Below are positions 24,682-32,851 of a stretch of DNA of 64,000 nucleotides, one piece after another. Made by a program: the position numbers and the translations under genes. The stretch's first letter is position 1, and each line of letters starts with the position of its first letter. This DNA comes from Paraburkholderia sp. BL25I1N1. GTDB taxonomy: Bacteria > Pseudomonadota > Gammaproteobacteria > Burkholderiales > Burkholderiaceae. The stretch spans positions 62,001 through 126,000 of the forward strand of contig NZ_PVZB01000020.1 in NCBI RefSeq assembly GCF_003002025.1. The letters are read 5' to 3'. Below the pieces are notes generated by a model. The model did not search any database. It saw only the letters and a program-made list of their open reading frames with translations, and had not been told where the DNA came from.

Positions 24682-25452
24682 TCAGCGAGCGAGCCAGCCG
24701 CCGTCTACTGCCAGTGTATGCCCATGCACGTAGTCCGAAGCCGCGGACGCGAGGAATACCACTGGCCCCGCGAGATCGTCGGGCGTGCCCCAGCGGGCGG
24801 CCGGGATGCGGCTCAGAATCTCGTCGTTGCGCTGTGAGTCGTCGCGCAGCGCGGCCGTGTTCGCGGTCGCCATGTAGCCCGGCGCGATCGCATTGACGTT
24901 GATGCCTTGCGCCGCCCATTCGTTCGCGAGCAGTCGCGTGAGACCGAGCACGCCGCTTTTCGACGCCGTGTATGACGCAACGCGGATGCCGCCCTGAAAC
25001 GACAGCATCGACGCGACGTTGATGATCTTGCCGCCGCTTTGCTGCTTCACGAATTGCCGCGCGGCAGCCTGCGAGAGAAAGAACAGGCTCTTCAGATTGA
25101 CGTCCACCACGGCGTCCCAGTCGGCTTCGGTGAAATCGAGCGCGTCTTCGCGGCGGATGATGCCCGCGTTGTTCACCAGCACGTCGATGCGGCCGAACGC
25201 TTCCACAGCGGCGCGCACGATGTCCTCGACCGGCGCGATCGAGCCGAGATCGGCGCGCACGTCCGCGAAGCGTCGTCCGCAGGCTTGCACACGCGCGGCG
25301 GTGTCGCCGGCGTCGGCGCGGCTCACGCCGACGATGTCGCAACCGGCCGCGGCAAGCGCGACCGCCATGCCGGCGCCGAGCCCCGTATTGCTGCCGGTGA
25401 CGATGGCGACGCGGCCGGTGAGATCAAAGGGATTCACGATGTTCGGGCCCAT
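24682..25452 (-). CDS. kduD: 2-deoxy-D-gluconate 3-dehydrogenase / 2,5-diketo-3-deoxygluconate reductase (KduD)
   Basis: 256 aa. A classical SDR: the NAD-binding motif is VTGSNTGLGAGMAVALAAAG, then VNNAGIIRREDALDF, the catalytic Ser is in NVASMLSFQGG, and the Tyr-x3-Lys pair is in ASYTASKSGVLGLT. The opening NPFDLTGRVAIVTG and the 256-aa length are typical of KduD. The enzyme reduces 2,5-diketo-3-deoxygluconate, the product of KduI, to 2-keto-3-deoxygluconate. The kduI gene is 40 bp upstream on the same strand, so the two form an operon that probably includes kdgR 126 bp downstream. Confidence 0.93.
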   Translation of the reverse strand: MGPNIVNPFDLTGRVAIVTGSNTGLGAGMAVALAAAGCDIVGVSRADAGDTAARVQACGRRFADVRADLGSIAPVEDIVRAAVEAFGRIDVLVNNAGIIRREDALDFTEADWDAVVDVNLKSLFFLSQAAARQFVKQQSGGKIINVASMLSFQGGIRVASYTASKSGVLGLTRLLANEWAAQGINVNAIAPGYMATANTAALRDDSQRNDEILSRIPAARWGTPDDLAGPVVFLASAASDYVHGHTLAVDGGWLAR

Positions 25453-25492
25453 GTCGTGCGGTCGTGGTTGCTGTTGTGAAAAGGGCGGTCCA

Positions 25493-26329
25493 TCAACGCA
25501 AATCCCGCACCGCGATGTGATCCATATCGCTGAACACCTGGTTTTCGCCGACCATGCCCCAGATGAACGTGTACGCCCGCGTGCCGACGCCGGAGTGAAT
25601 CGACCAGCTCGGCGAGATCACCGCCTGTTCGTTGTGCACGAGAATATGCCGCGTCTCGTTCGGCTCGCCCATCATGTGAAAAACGGCGGCGTCGTCGGCG
25701 ACGTTGAAGTAGAAATACACCTCCATGCGGCGCTCGTGCGTATGGCACGGCATGGTGTTCCACAGGCTGCCCGGTTCGAGTTTCGTCATGCCCATGGAAA
25801 GCTGGCAGGTGGGCAGCACTTCGGGAACGATGAACTTGTAGATGGTGCGGCGGTTGCTCGTGGCGGGGTCGCCGAGCGTTTGCGGCGAGGCTTGCGCGAG
25901 CGAGATGGTGCGGGTCGGATACGACATGTGAGCGGGCGCGCAGTTCACATAAAACTTCGCGGGGCGCGCGGCGTCGTCGCTGCCGAAGGCGATGGACTGC
26001 GTGCCCTGGCCGATGTAGATCGCCTCTTCATTGCGTACCGCGTGGCGCGTGCCGTCCACGTCGACCCAGCCGTCGCCGCCGATATTGATCGCGCCGAGTT
26101 CGCGTCGCTCCAGCAGATAGCTCACGCCGATCGCCTGGCCGACGGAGCCGGGCACCTCGACCGCGCGCGCCACCGGCATCGCGCCGCCGACGATGATCCG
26201 GTCGATATGGCTATAGGTCAGCTTCAGCGCATCGCGCTCGAACACCTGATCGACCAGAAATGCCTTGCGCAGCCCCTCGGTATCCAGCGTCTTCGCGTAT
26301 TCGCTGTTGATGGCCTGTCTCACTTCCAT
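25493..26329 (-). CDS. kduI: 5-keto-4-deoxyuronate isomerase (KduI)
   Basis: 278 aa, the usual family length. It is a cupin-type zinc enzyme; the metal-binding cluster is MPCHTHERRMEVYFYF (His, His, Glu), with another conserved His in SWSIHSGVGT, and the N-terminal half carries SHIDRIIVGGAMPV. It isomerises 5-keto-4-deoxyuronate, produced from unsaturated uronates by pectin or alginate-type lyases, to 2,5-diketo-3-deoxygluconate. It is the first gene of the kduI-kduD-kdgR transcription unit and is divergent from kdgT. No pectate lyase gene is in the window, so the organism may feed on oligo-uronates taken up from plants. Confidence 0.94.
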   Translation of the reverse strand: MEVRQAINSEYAKTLDTEGLRKAFLVDQVFERDALKLTYSHIDRIIVGGAMPVARAVEVPGSVGQAIGVSYLLERRELGAINIGGDGWVDVDGTRHAVRNEEAIYIGQGTQSIAFGSDDAARPAKFYVNCAPAHMSYPTRTISLAQASPQTLGDPATSNRRTIYKFIVPEVLPTCQLSMGMTKLEPGSLWNTMPCHTHERRMEVYFYFNVADDAAVFHMMGEPNETRHILVHNEQAVISPSWSIHSGVGTRAYTFIWGMVGENQVFSDMDHIAVRDLR

Positions 26330-26379
26330 TGTTCCGTCTCCGCTGGGGTTGTGGGCTCGACTGTAGCGCAGAAATACAG

Positions 26380-26400
26380 TTTCGGAACGTCGGTCCGAAA
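26380..26400. promoter_or_regulatory. Candidate KdgR operator 1 (near kduI)
   Basis: TTTCGGAAC (26380-26388), spacer GTC, then GGTCCGAAA (26392-26400): a 9-bp-arm inverted repeat with one mismatch, 51 bp upstream of the kduI start codon. It shares CGGAAC-NNCG-K-TCC with the second site upstream of kdgT, so both are probably bound by the same regulator. Confidence 0.55.
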
Positions 26401-26479
26401 ATATTGCGATGCCGCATCATGACTGACAAGGCTTTGGGAGAACGCGCGGGTAAACGATGAGCTAGATTTATCAGGGAAA

Positions 26480-26494
26480 CGGAACAGCGTTCCT
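26480..26494. promoter_or_regulatory. Candidate KdgR operator 2 (near kdgT)
   Basis: GGAAC (26481-26485), spacer AGC, GTTCC (26489-26493), with outer GAAA/TTTC flanks that also match apart from one extra base. The possible kdgT -10 box TATATT (26505-26510) would put its -35 element on top of this site, as expected for a repressor operator. Confidence 0.5.
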
Positions 26495-26598
26495 TTCACG
26501 ATGCTATATTGCGCCAAAAGGGAGCAGCCCGGCGCGAGAACGGGACATTACCCAGGGTGAATTACCCGATAACTGGACGCGAAGTCCATGGAGGAGGC

Positions 26599-27624
26599 AT
26601 GAAGCTCAAGAAGGCCATCGACCGCATTCCTGGCGGCCTGATGTTGGTGCCGTTGCTGCTCGGCGCCTGCGTCCACACATTTGCGCCGGGCGCGGGCAAG
26701 TACTTCGGCTCGTTCACCAATGGCTTGATCTCCGGCACCGTGCCGATTCTGGCGGTGTGGTTCTTCTGCATGGGCGCGACCATCGATCTGCGGGCGACCG
26801 GCACCGTGTTGCGCAAGTCGGGCACGCTGCTGGTGACGAAAATGCTCGTGGCGTGGATCGCGACCATCATCGCCTCGCACTTCATTCCAATCGACGGCGT
26901 CAAGGCCGGACTCTTCGCCGGCCTCTCGGTGCTGGCGATCACGACGTCGATGGACATGACGAACGGCGGTCTCTATGCGGCCGTGATGCAGCAATACGGC
27001 ACCAAGGAAGAGGCGGGCGCGTTCGTGCTGATGTCGATCGAATCCGGCCCGCTCGTCAGCATGATCATTCTCGGCGCGACCGGTGTGGCGTTCTTCGAGC
27101 CGCGCCTGTTCGTCGGCGCGGTATTGCCGTTTCTGGTCGGCTTCACGCTGGGTAACCTGGATGGCGAGCTGCGCGAGTTCTTCGGCCGTTGCGTGCATCC
27201 GCTGATTCCGTTCTTCGGCTTTGCGCTCGGTAACGGCATCGACCTCAGCGTGATCGTGAAGAGCGGCTTGCCAGGCATCGTGCTGGGTCTCGGCGTGATC
27301 GTCGTGACGGGCATACCGCTGATTCTCGCGGACCGCTGGATCGCGGGCGGCAATGGCGCGGCGGGACTGGCGGCTTCGTCGACGGCAGGGGCCGCGGTGG
27401 CGAATCCGGCGATCATCGGTGAAATGATTCCAAGCTTCAAGCCGCTGGTGCCGGCCGCGACGGCGATGGTCGCGACGGCCTGTCTGGTGACTGCGATTCT
27501 GGTGCCGATCCTCACGGCGATGTGGGTACGCCGGCATCATGCGCGCGACGCGTTACAAGAGGAGTTCGCAAGGGCAGCGGCTGGTAACGCGCCGCCCCTG
27601 AATGAACGGGACGTCCATGTGTAG
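26599..27624 (+). CDS. kdgT: 2-keto-3-deoxygluconate permease (KdgT)
   Basis: 341 aa. The ATG at 26599 follows GGAGGA at 26591-26596; a longer frame beginning at 26509 has no ribosome site. The protein starts MKLKKAIDRIPGGLMLVPLLLGA, the KdgT signature, and has about ten hydrophobic helices with TSMDMTNGGLYAAVMQQYGT and AGAAVANPAIIGE. It imports 2-keto-3-deoxygluconate with protons across the inner membrane. It is divergent from kduI-kduD-kdgR, completing a KDG uptake and formation unit. KDG kinase and aldolase genes are not in the window. Confidence 0.93.
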   Translation: MKLKKAIDRIPGGLMLVPLLLGACVHTFAPGAGKYFGSFTNGLISGTVPILAVWFFCMGATIDLRATGTVLRKSGTLLVTKMLVAWIATIIASHFIPIDGVKAGLFAGLSVLAITTSMDMTNGGLYAAVMQQYGTKEEAGAFVLMSIESGPLVSMIILGATGVAFFEPRLFVGAVLPFLVGFTLGNLDGELREFFGRCVHPLIPFFGFALGNGIDLSVIVKSGLPGIVLGLGVIVVTGIPLILADRWIAGGNGAAGLAASSTAGAAVANPAIIGEMIPSFKPLVPAATAMVATACLVTAILVPILTAMWVRRHHARDALQEEFARAAAGNAPPLNERDVHV

Positions 27625-27800
27625 CGCAGCAAAGGCGGCTCGCTTTCGCTCTAATCGAGAAGCGTAAGCGGGCCGCGCGCTGGTGGGTTTGTTATCGCGC
27701 CAGCTTTGCTTCGCGCATGTTCCCGCTGAAGCGGCCGCAGCTCCACGGTCTTGCCAGTCAGCGTGGGTTGCATGAGTCCTGAAGTCGTATCGTTCATGAC

Positions 27801-27833
27801 AATAAAAAAGTCCGCGAGCAACGACTCGCGGAC
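27801..27833 (-). terminator. Intrinsic terminator for the leftward dehydrogenase gene (distal)
   Basis: On the minus strand the stem pairs GTCCGCGAG with CTCGCGGAC (27810-27818 and 27825-27833) around a 6-nt loop, followed by six T (27804-27809). This is a textbook rho-independent terminator, about 50 bp past the gene's stop codon. Confidence 0.88.
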
Positions 27834-27847
27834 CCGGTACGGTGGTT

Positions 27848-27878
27848 TAAAAACAGGCGGCGATAACGCCGCCCTGTT
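27848..27878 (-). terminator. Intrinsic terminator for the leftward dehydrogenase gene (proximal)
   Basis: A bulged 11-bp stem (27852-27862 with 27867-27878) ends in a run of five T on the minus strand, 6 bp after the stop codon. With the distal terminator it forms a tandem pair. Confidence 0.75.
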
Positions 27879-27883
27879 CCGCC

Positions 27884-29329
27884 TTAAACCGACATCACCG
27901 ATACCGCCTTGGTAACCAGATAGCCTTCCATCGCTTCCGGACCGCCTTCCGAACCGTAGCCCGAATCCTTCACGCCGCCGAACGGCATTTCCGGCGACGG
28001 CGTGGCCGGCTGGTTGATCCACAGCATGCCGACTTCCAGTTGCTGCGACAGCAGATGCACGTTGGTGAACGACTTCGTGAACGCGTAACCGGCCAGACCG
28101 TACGGCAGACGGTTGGCTTCGGCGATTGCTTCCTCGAGCTTGTCGAAGCCGCGGATCGCGGCGATCGGGCCGAACGGCTCGTTATTGAACACGTCCGATT
28201 CGAGCGACACGTTGGTCAGCACGGTCGGCGCAAAGAAGTTGCCTTCCGAGCCCACGCGCTCGCCGCCCGTCTCGACCTTGGCGCCGGTCTTGCGCGCATC
28301 GTCGAGCACCTTGCTCATCGCCGTCAGACGACGTGCGTTGGCGAGCGGGCCGAGTGTGGTGCCTTCGGCGAGGCCGTCGCCCAGCTTCAGGCCTTCAGCG
28401 TGCTTGACCAGCGCCGCGGCGAATTCTTCGCGAATGCTGTTGTGCACCAGGAAGCGCGTCGGCGAGATGCAGACCTGGCCGGCATTGCGGAACTTCGCGC
28501 CGCCCGCGGCCTTCACGGCGAGCGCCACGTCGGCGTCTTCAGCCACGATCACCGGCGCGTGACCGCCCAGTTCCATGGTCGCGCGCTTCATGTGCGCGCC
28601 GGCCAGTGCCGCCAGTTGCTTGCCGACCGGCGTCGAGCCAGTGAACGTCACCTTGCGGATCACCGGATGCGGGATCAGGTAGCCCGAAATTTCAGCGGGA
28701 TCGCCGAACACCAGACCGACCGTGCCCGCCGGCACACCGGCTTCGACGAAAGCCTGCAGCAGTGCCGCCGGCGACGCCGGGGTTTCTTCCGGCGCCTTGA
28801 CGAGGAACGAGCAGCCGCATGCGAGCGCCGCGCTCAGCTTGCGCACGACCTGGTTGACCGGGAAGTTCCACGGCGTGAAGGCGGCGACCGGGCCGATCGG
28901 TTCCTTCAGCACCAGTTGCTGCGCCGCGAGGTTGCGCGACGGCACGATGCGGCCGTAGACACGGCGGCCTTCGTCGGCGAACCATTCGATGATGTCCGCG
29001 GCCGCCAGCACTTCGACGCGTGCTTCGGCAAACGGCTTACCTTGCTCCAGCGTCATCAGGCGGCCGATGTCCGAGGCCCGCTCGCGCACCAGCGCGGCGG
29101 CTTTGCGCATGGTCGTGGCGCGCTCATTGGCCGGCACCTTGCGCCAGGTTTCGAAGCCGCGCTGCGCGGCGGCCAGCGCGCGGTCCAGATCGGCGATACC
29201 GGCGTGGGCCACTTTGCCGATGGCTTTGCCGGTAGCAGGATTGATGACGTCGAGGGTTTTGCCGCTGGCGGCATCGCACCACTCGCCGTTGATCAGAAGT
29301 CGGGTATCGGTGTAGTTCGAGGTTGCCAT
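27884..29329 (-). CDS. gabD: NAD(P)-dependent succinate/2-oxoglutarate semialdehyde dehydrogenase
   Basis: 481 aa from ATG at 29327-29329; the frame continues upstream but without a better start. It is an aldehyde dehydrogenase: FTPWNFPVNQVVRKLSAALACG, the NAD site FTGSTPVGKQL, the catalytic Glu in MELGGHAP and the catalytic Cys in NAGQVCISPTRF. The most similar subgroup is succinate-semialdehyde dehydrogenase. Close relatives oxidise 2-oxoglutarate semialdehyde at the end of glucarate, arabinose or hydroxyproline breakdown, so in this sugar-acid neighbourhood that role is also possible. It is a single-gene unit ending in two tandem terminators. Confidence 0.85.
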   Translation of the reverse strand: MATSNYTDTRLLINGEWCDAASGKTLDVINPATGKAIGKVAHAGIADLDRALAAAQRGFETWRKVPANERATTMRKAAALVRERASDIGRLMTLEQGKPFAEARVEVLAAADIIEWFADEGRRVYGRIVPSRNLAAQQLVLKEPIGPVAAFTPWNFPVNQVVRKLSAALACGCSFLVKAPEETPASPAALLQAFVEAGVPAGTVGLVFGDPAEISGYLIPHPVIRKVTFTGSTPVGKQLAALAGAHMKRATMELGGHAPVIVAEDADVALAVKAAGGAKFRNAGQVCISPTRFLVHNSIREEFAAALVKHAEGLKLGDGLAEGTTLGPLANARRLTAMSKVLDDARKTGAKVETGGERVGSEGNFFAPTVLTNVSLESDVFNNEPFGPIAAIRGFDKLEEAIAEANRLPYGLAGYAFTKSFTNVHLLSQQLEVGMLWINQPATPSPEMPFGGVKDSGYGSEGGPEAMEGYLVTKAVSVMSV

Positions 29330-29646
29330 GCTGAAGTTCCTATGTAGGGGAAAACGACAAGGCCGCGCGGTCGTGAATATTGGGCTGGACCTGCGCGGGC
29401 CCTGGATGGACTGCCGATAACCAAACAGTTTATCTGATTGCATCGAATCGCACCGGCGGGCCGCCGGCTATGGCGCGCGGCACGCGTCTTGCGACGGCGT
29501 TGTCGCGGCGTCGAAAAAACGGGCAAAGCAACGCCGCGCAAAGAAGCGTAGAGTCGAGCGGCGGAGGCAGAATCCGGCGCACCCGCGGCGGCGGGCGAAG
29601 CTCGGCGAAAGCAGCCCAATCAACCCAGATGCACAGAGGAATCGAC
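29330..29646. other. Divergent promoter region, dehydrogenase / cold-shock gene
   Basis: This 317-bp stretch separates two divergent genes and includes the 5' leader of the cold-shock gene. I see no protein-like frame. Confidence 0.5.
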
Positions 29647-29850
29647 ATGCCAACCGGTACAGTGAAATGGTTTAACGACGCGAAAGGTTTTGGCTTCATC
29701 ACCCCCGACGACGGCGGCGAAGATCTGTTCGCGCACTTCTCGGAGATTCGTTCCGAAGGTTTCAAGTCCTTGCAGGAAAACCAGAAGGTCAGCTTTGAAA
29801 TCAAGCAGGGGCCGAAAGGCAAGCAGGCGGCGGATATCAAGCCGGTCTGA
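29647..29850 (+). CDS. Cold-shock protein, CspA family
   Basis: 67 aa, ATG at 29647. It is a single cold-shock domain with both RNA-binding motifs: RNP1 as KGFGFI and RNP2 as DLFAHF. The start MPTGTVKWFNDAKGFGFITPDDGGEDLFAHFSEI is nearly invariant in Burkholderiaceae CspA-type proteins. It binds single-stranded RNA/DNA and melts structures; many such copies are not cold-induced. It is a monocistronic gene followed by a large hairpin. Confidence 0.95.
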   Translation: MPTGTVKWFNDAKGFGFITPDDGGEDLFAHFSEIRSEGFKSLQENQKVSFEIKQGPKGKQAADIKPV

Positions 29851-29854
29851 GGTC

Positions 29855-29893
29855 ATGGCCGGTGCGCACGCGCAATGCGTGCGCACCGGCCAT
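29855..29893 (+). terminator. 17-bp perfect hairpin after the cold-shock gene
   Basis: GGCCGGTGCGCACGC (29857-29871) pairs perfectly with 29877-29891 around a 5-nt loop, and two more A-T pairs extend the stem outward to 29855/29893. It starts 4 bp after the stop codon. No T-run follows, so it is either a non-classical terminator or a 3' stabilising structure. Confidence 0.6.
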
Positions 29894-30054
29894 CATTGCG
29901 CGTCACCCACACAAAAAAAGCGCCTCGTTCACACGCATGACATGAAGCGCGGCGAGCGGGATCGCCCGCACGATCCTCTCAAGTACATCTAATCCGACGC
30001 CTGTTTCGAAGCACATGAAACAGCGCCGCCGGCATTGTTAGCGCCCATATTTTC

Positions 30055-30087
30055 CTTAAGGTTTCCTTCAGCTTTGCTCCGTAGTAT
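30055..30087 (+). promoter_or_regulatory. PmrA/QseB-type regulator box and -10 element before hpnJ
   Basis: CTTAAG (30055-30060), five bases, CTTCAG (30066-30071), ten bases, then TAGTAT (30082-30087). The repeat pair occupies the -35 position, as in promoters activated by OmpR/PhoB-family regulators. The 20 bases 30055-30074 recur exactly at 36159-36178, with the same spacing to a -10 box. Confidence 0.75.
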
Positions 30088-30179
30088 TTGCGCGACTCCC
30101 GCTTCCCGGCGGGACAATAGTTCCGATAGTCTGTCGACAGAGAACTGAAAGCGCCAACTCAAGGCTTGCTGGAGCATCC

Positions 30180-31601
30180 ATGAAAACCCTGTTCTTGCAG
30201 GCGCCGTCGTATGACGGCTTCGATGGTGGCGCGGGTTCGCGCTATCAGGCCAAGCGTGAAGTCCGCTCGTTCTGGTATCCGACGTGGCTCGCGCAGCCCG
30301 CGGCACTCGTGCCCGATAGCCGCGTGCTCGACGCGCCGGCCGACGGCGTGTCGGTCGAGGCCACGCTCGACATCGCGCAGCACTACGATCTGGTGGTGAT
30401 CCACACCAGCACGCCGTCCTTTCCCACCGACGCGCTATTCGCCGAAGACCTGAAAAAGCGCAAGCCGTCGCTGCTGGTCGGCATGGTCGGCGCCAAGGTG
30501 GCAGTCGATCCGCATAATTCGCTGACCGCGAGCGAAGCGATCGATTTCGTATGCCGCGAGGAATTCGACTTCACCTGCCAGGAAGTCGCCGAGGGCAAAC
30601 CGTTAGCGCAGATCAAAGGCCTGAGCTACCGCAACCGTGACGGCTCGATCGAGCACAACGAAGCGCGCCCGATTCTCGAGAACATGGACGAGCTGCCGTT
30701 CGTGGCGCCCGTGTACAAGCGCGATCTGAAGATCGAAAACTATTTCATCGGCTATCTGAAGCATCCGTACGTATCGATCTACACGGGCCGCGGCTGCCGT
30801 TCGAAATGCACCTTCTGTCTATGGCCGCAAACCGTGGGCGGGCATCGCTACCGCACGCGTTCGGTCGAGAACGTGCTGGAAGAAGTGAAGTGGATTCGCG
30901 ACAACATGCCTGAAGTCAAGGAGATCATGTTCGACGACGACACCTTCACCGACTTCAAGCCGCGCGTCGAGGAAATCGCTCGCGGCCTCGGCAAGCTCGG
31001 CGTGACGTGGTCGTGCAATGCCAAGGCGAACGTGCCGTACGCGACGCTCAAGATCATGAAGGAAAATGGCCTGCGCCTGCTGCTGGTCGGCTACGAATCC
31101 GGCGACGACCAGATCCTGCTGAACATCAAGAAGGGCTTGCGCACCGACATCGCGCGCCGCTTCAGCGACGATTGCCGCAAGCTCGGCATCAAGATTCACG
31201 GCACCTTCATTCTCGGTTTGCCGGGCGAAACGCAGGACACGATCCAGAAGACGATCGAGTACGCCAAGGAAATCAATCCGCATACGATCCAGGTGTCGCT
31301 CGCCGCGCCGTATCCGGGCACGACGCTCTACAACCAGGCGGTCGAAAACGGCTGGCTCGAAGAGAACAAGGTGATCAATCTCGTGAGCAAGGAGGGCGTG
31401 CAGCTCGCGGCGATCGGCTATCCGCATCTGTCGCGCGAGGAGATCTACCATCAGCTCGAAAACTTCTATAAGCGTTTCTATTTCCGCCCGTCGAAGATCT
31501 GGGAAATCCTGCGTGAAATGCTGACGAGCTGGGACATGATGAAACGGCGCTTGCGCGAGGGCGTCGAATTCTTCCGTTTCCTGCGCGCCCACGAGGCGTG
31601 A
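30180..31601 (+). CDS. hpnJ: Hopanoid biosynthesis radical SAM protein HpnJ
   Basis: 473 aa, ATG at 30180 with GGAG 8 bp upstream. The N-terminal half is a B12-binding-like domain (MKTLFLQAPSYDGFDGGAGSR, VVIHTSTPSFPTD). The radical SAM core has the three-Cys cluster motif CRSKCTFC (about residues 204-211), then FDDDTFTDF and HGTFILGLPGET. The sequence is the HpnJ family. In Burkholderia, HpnJ contracts the glucosaminyl head group of bacteriohopanetetrol to the cyclitol ether. Its substrate is made by HpnI and HpnK, encoded 6 kb downstream. It overlaps the next gene by 4 bp and has a PmrA/QseB-type box in its promoter. Confidence 0.94.
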   Translation: MKTLFLQAPSYDGFDGGAGSRYQAKREVRSFWYPTWLAQPAALVPDSRVLDAPADGVSVEATLDIAQHYDLVVIHTSTPSFPTDALFAEDLKKRKPSLLVGMVGAKVAVDPHNSLTASEAIDFVCREEFDFTCQEVAEGKPLAQIKGLSYRNRDGSIEHNEARPILENMDELPFVAPVYKRDLKIENYFIGYLKHPYVSIYTGRGCRSKCTFCLWPQTVGGHRYRTRSVENVLEEVKWIRDNMPEVKEIMFDDDTFTDFKPRVEEIARGLGKLGVTWSCNAKANVPYATLKIMKENGLRLLLVGYESGDDQILLNIKKGLRTDIARRFSDDCRKLGIKIHGTFILGLPGETQDTIQKTIEYAKEINPHTIQVSLAAPYPGTTLYNQAVENGWLEENKVINLVSKEGVQLAAIGYPHLSREEIYHQLENFYKRFYFRPSKIWEILREMLTSWDMMKRRLREGVEFFRFLRAHEA

Positions 31602-32758
31602 GCGCCGCGCACCTGCTCGCCGTCACGCTGGCCTATGCGTGCGCGGCGTGCGCGGTTTTCGGCGTCGGCTACACCGTGCTCGCCGGCGCGTTGATCGGAC
31701 GGTTCTTCGCGCGAGCGGTATCCGAGCCGACTGCCTTTCCGCCGGTCACGATCGTCAAGCCGCTGCACGGCAACGAGTGGGCGTTGCTCGCCAATCTGTC
31801 GAGCTTCTGCCACCAGGATTATCCCGGACCCGTGCAATTCCTGTTCGGCGTTCACGACTCGGCCGACCCCGCGCTGCAAACCGTCGACGACCTGCGCCGC
31901 CTCTATCCCGACGCGGACATCACCGTTGTGGCCGACGCGCGCCTGTACGGCCCGAACCGCAAGATCAGCAACATCCTCAACATGCTGCCGCAAGCGCGGC
32001 ATGACGTGCTCGTGTTCGCCGACAGCGACGTCAGCGTTGGTCCGGACTATCTGCGCAATGTGATCGGCGAGTTGGAGATGCCGGGCGTAGGTCTCGTCAC
32101 CTGCGCGTATCGCGGACAGCCCGATCCCGGCTTCTGGCCGCGCCTGTCGGCCAAGGCAACCAATTATCAGTTCCTGCCGGGTGTCGTGACCGGTCTCGCG
32201 CTCGGGCTTGCGCGCCCGTGCTTCGGGCAGACCATCGTGATGCGCCGCGATACGCTCGAAAAAATCGGCGGCTTTACGCCGTTCGTGCGGCATCTGGCCG
32301 AGGACCATGCGATCGGCGAGGCGGTGCGCCTGCTCGGCGAGAAGGTGGTGATTCCGCCGTTCACGATCTCGCATGCGTGCGTCGAATCGAGCGCGGCGCA
32401 ACTGATCGCGCATGAACTGCGCTGGAGCCGCACCATTCGCCGCATCGATCCGCTCGGCCATCTAGGCTCCGCTCTGGTTCATCCGTTCGCGTTCGCGTTG
32501 CTCGCGGTGCTGTGCTCGGCCGGCGCGTGGTGGGCGTGGTCGCTCGCGCTCGCCGCCATGGGCGCGCGGCTGGCCTTGAAACTGCTGTCGGATCGTGCGT
32601 TGAAGCAGGCGTATCGCGACCTGTGGCTGCTGCCGTTCTGGGATATCGTATCGTTTGCGATTTTCGTCGCGAGCTTCTGGTCGTCGCGCGTGATCTGGCG
32701 AGGCATCAGCTTCAAGGTGGACGGCGACGGCCTGTTGTCGGCGGCCCAGGACGAATGA
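31598..32758 (+). CDS. HpnI-like family 2 (ceramide-glucosyltransferase type) membrane glycosyltransferase
   Basis: 386 aa. The GTG start overlaps the hpnJ stop (GTGA). An N-terminal membrane helix is followed by a GT-A domain: VTIVKPLHGNEWALLANL, the DxD motif VFADSDVSV, the acceptor-site Asp in HLAEDHAIGEAV and the Q/RxxRW-type motif ELRWSRTIR. Three C-terminal hydrophobic helices anchor it. It is related to HpnI but is distinct from the canonical HpnI at 36584 in this locus. It may glycosylate a hopanoid or another membrane lipid; which one is unknown. Confidence 0.82.
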   Translation: MSAAHLLAVTLAYACAACAVFGVGYTVLAGALIGRFFARAVSEPTAFPPVTIVKPLHGNEWALLANLSSFCHQDYPGPVQFLFGVHDSADPALQTVDDLRRLYPDADITVVADARLYGPNRKISNILNMLPQARHDVLVFADSDVSVGPDYLRNVIGELEMPGVGLVTCAYRGQPDPGFWPRLSAKATNYQFLPGVVTGLALGLARPCFGQTIVMRRDTLEKIGGFTPFVRHLAEDHAIGEAVRLLGEKVVIPPFTISHACVESSAAQLIAHELRWSRTIRRIDPLGHLGSALVHPFAFALLAVLCSAGAWWAWSLALAAMGARLALKLLSDRALKQAYRDLWLLPFWDIVSFAIFVASFWSSRVIWRGISFKVDGDGLLSAAQDE

Positions 32759-32851
32759 ACGGCGGTACGGATCGGCAATGATGCAGAAGGTTTTTAAAGC
32801 AGTGGCTAAAAGCAGGGCAACGCGCCTGAAGCGCGCGCACGAGGTGCGCGC

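Noticed and set aside
26548..27540. A 330-codon minus-strand frame across kdgT
   Set aside because: Antisense to a well-supported permease gene, with Arg/His/Gln-rich composition and no family features.
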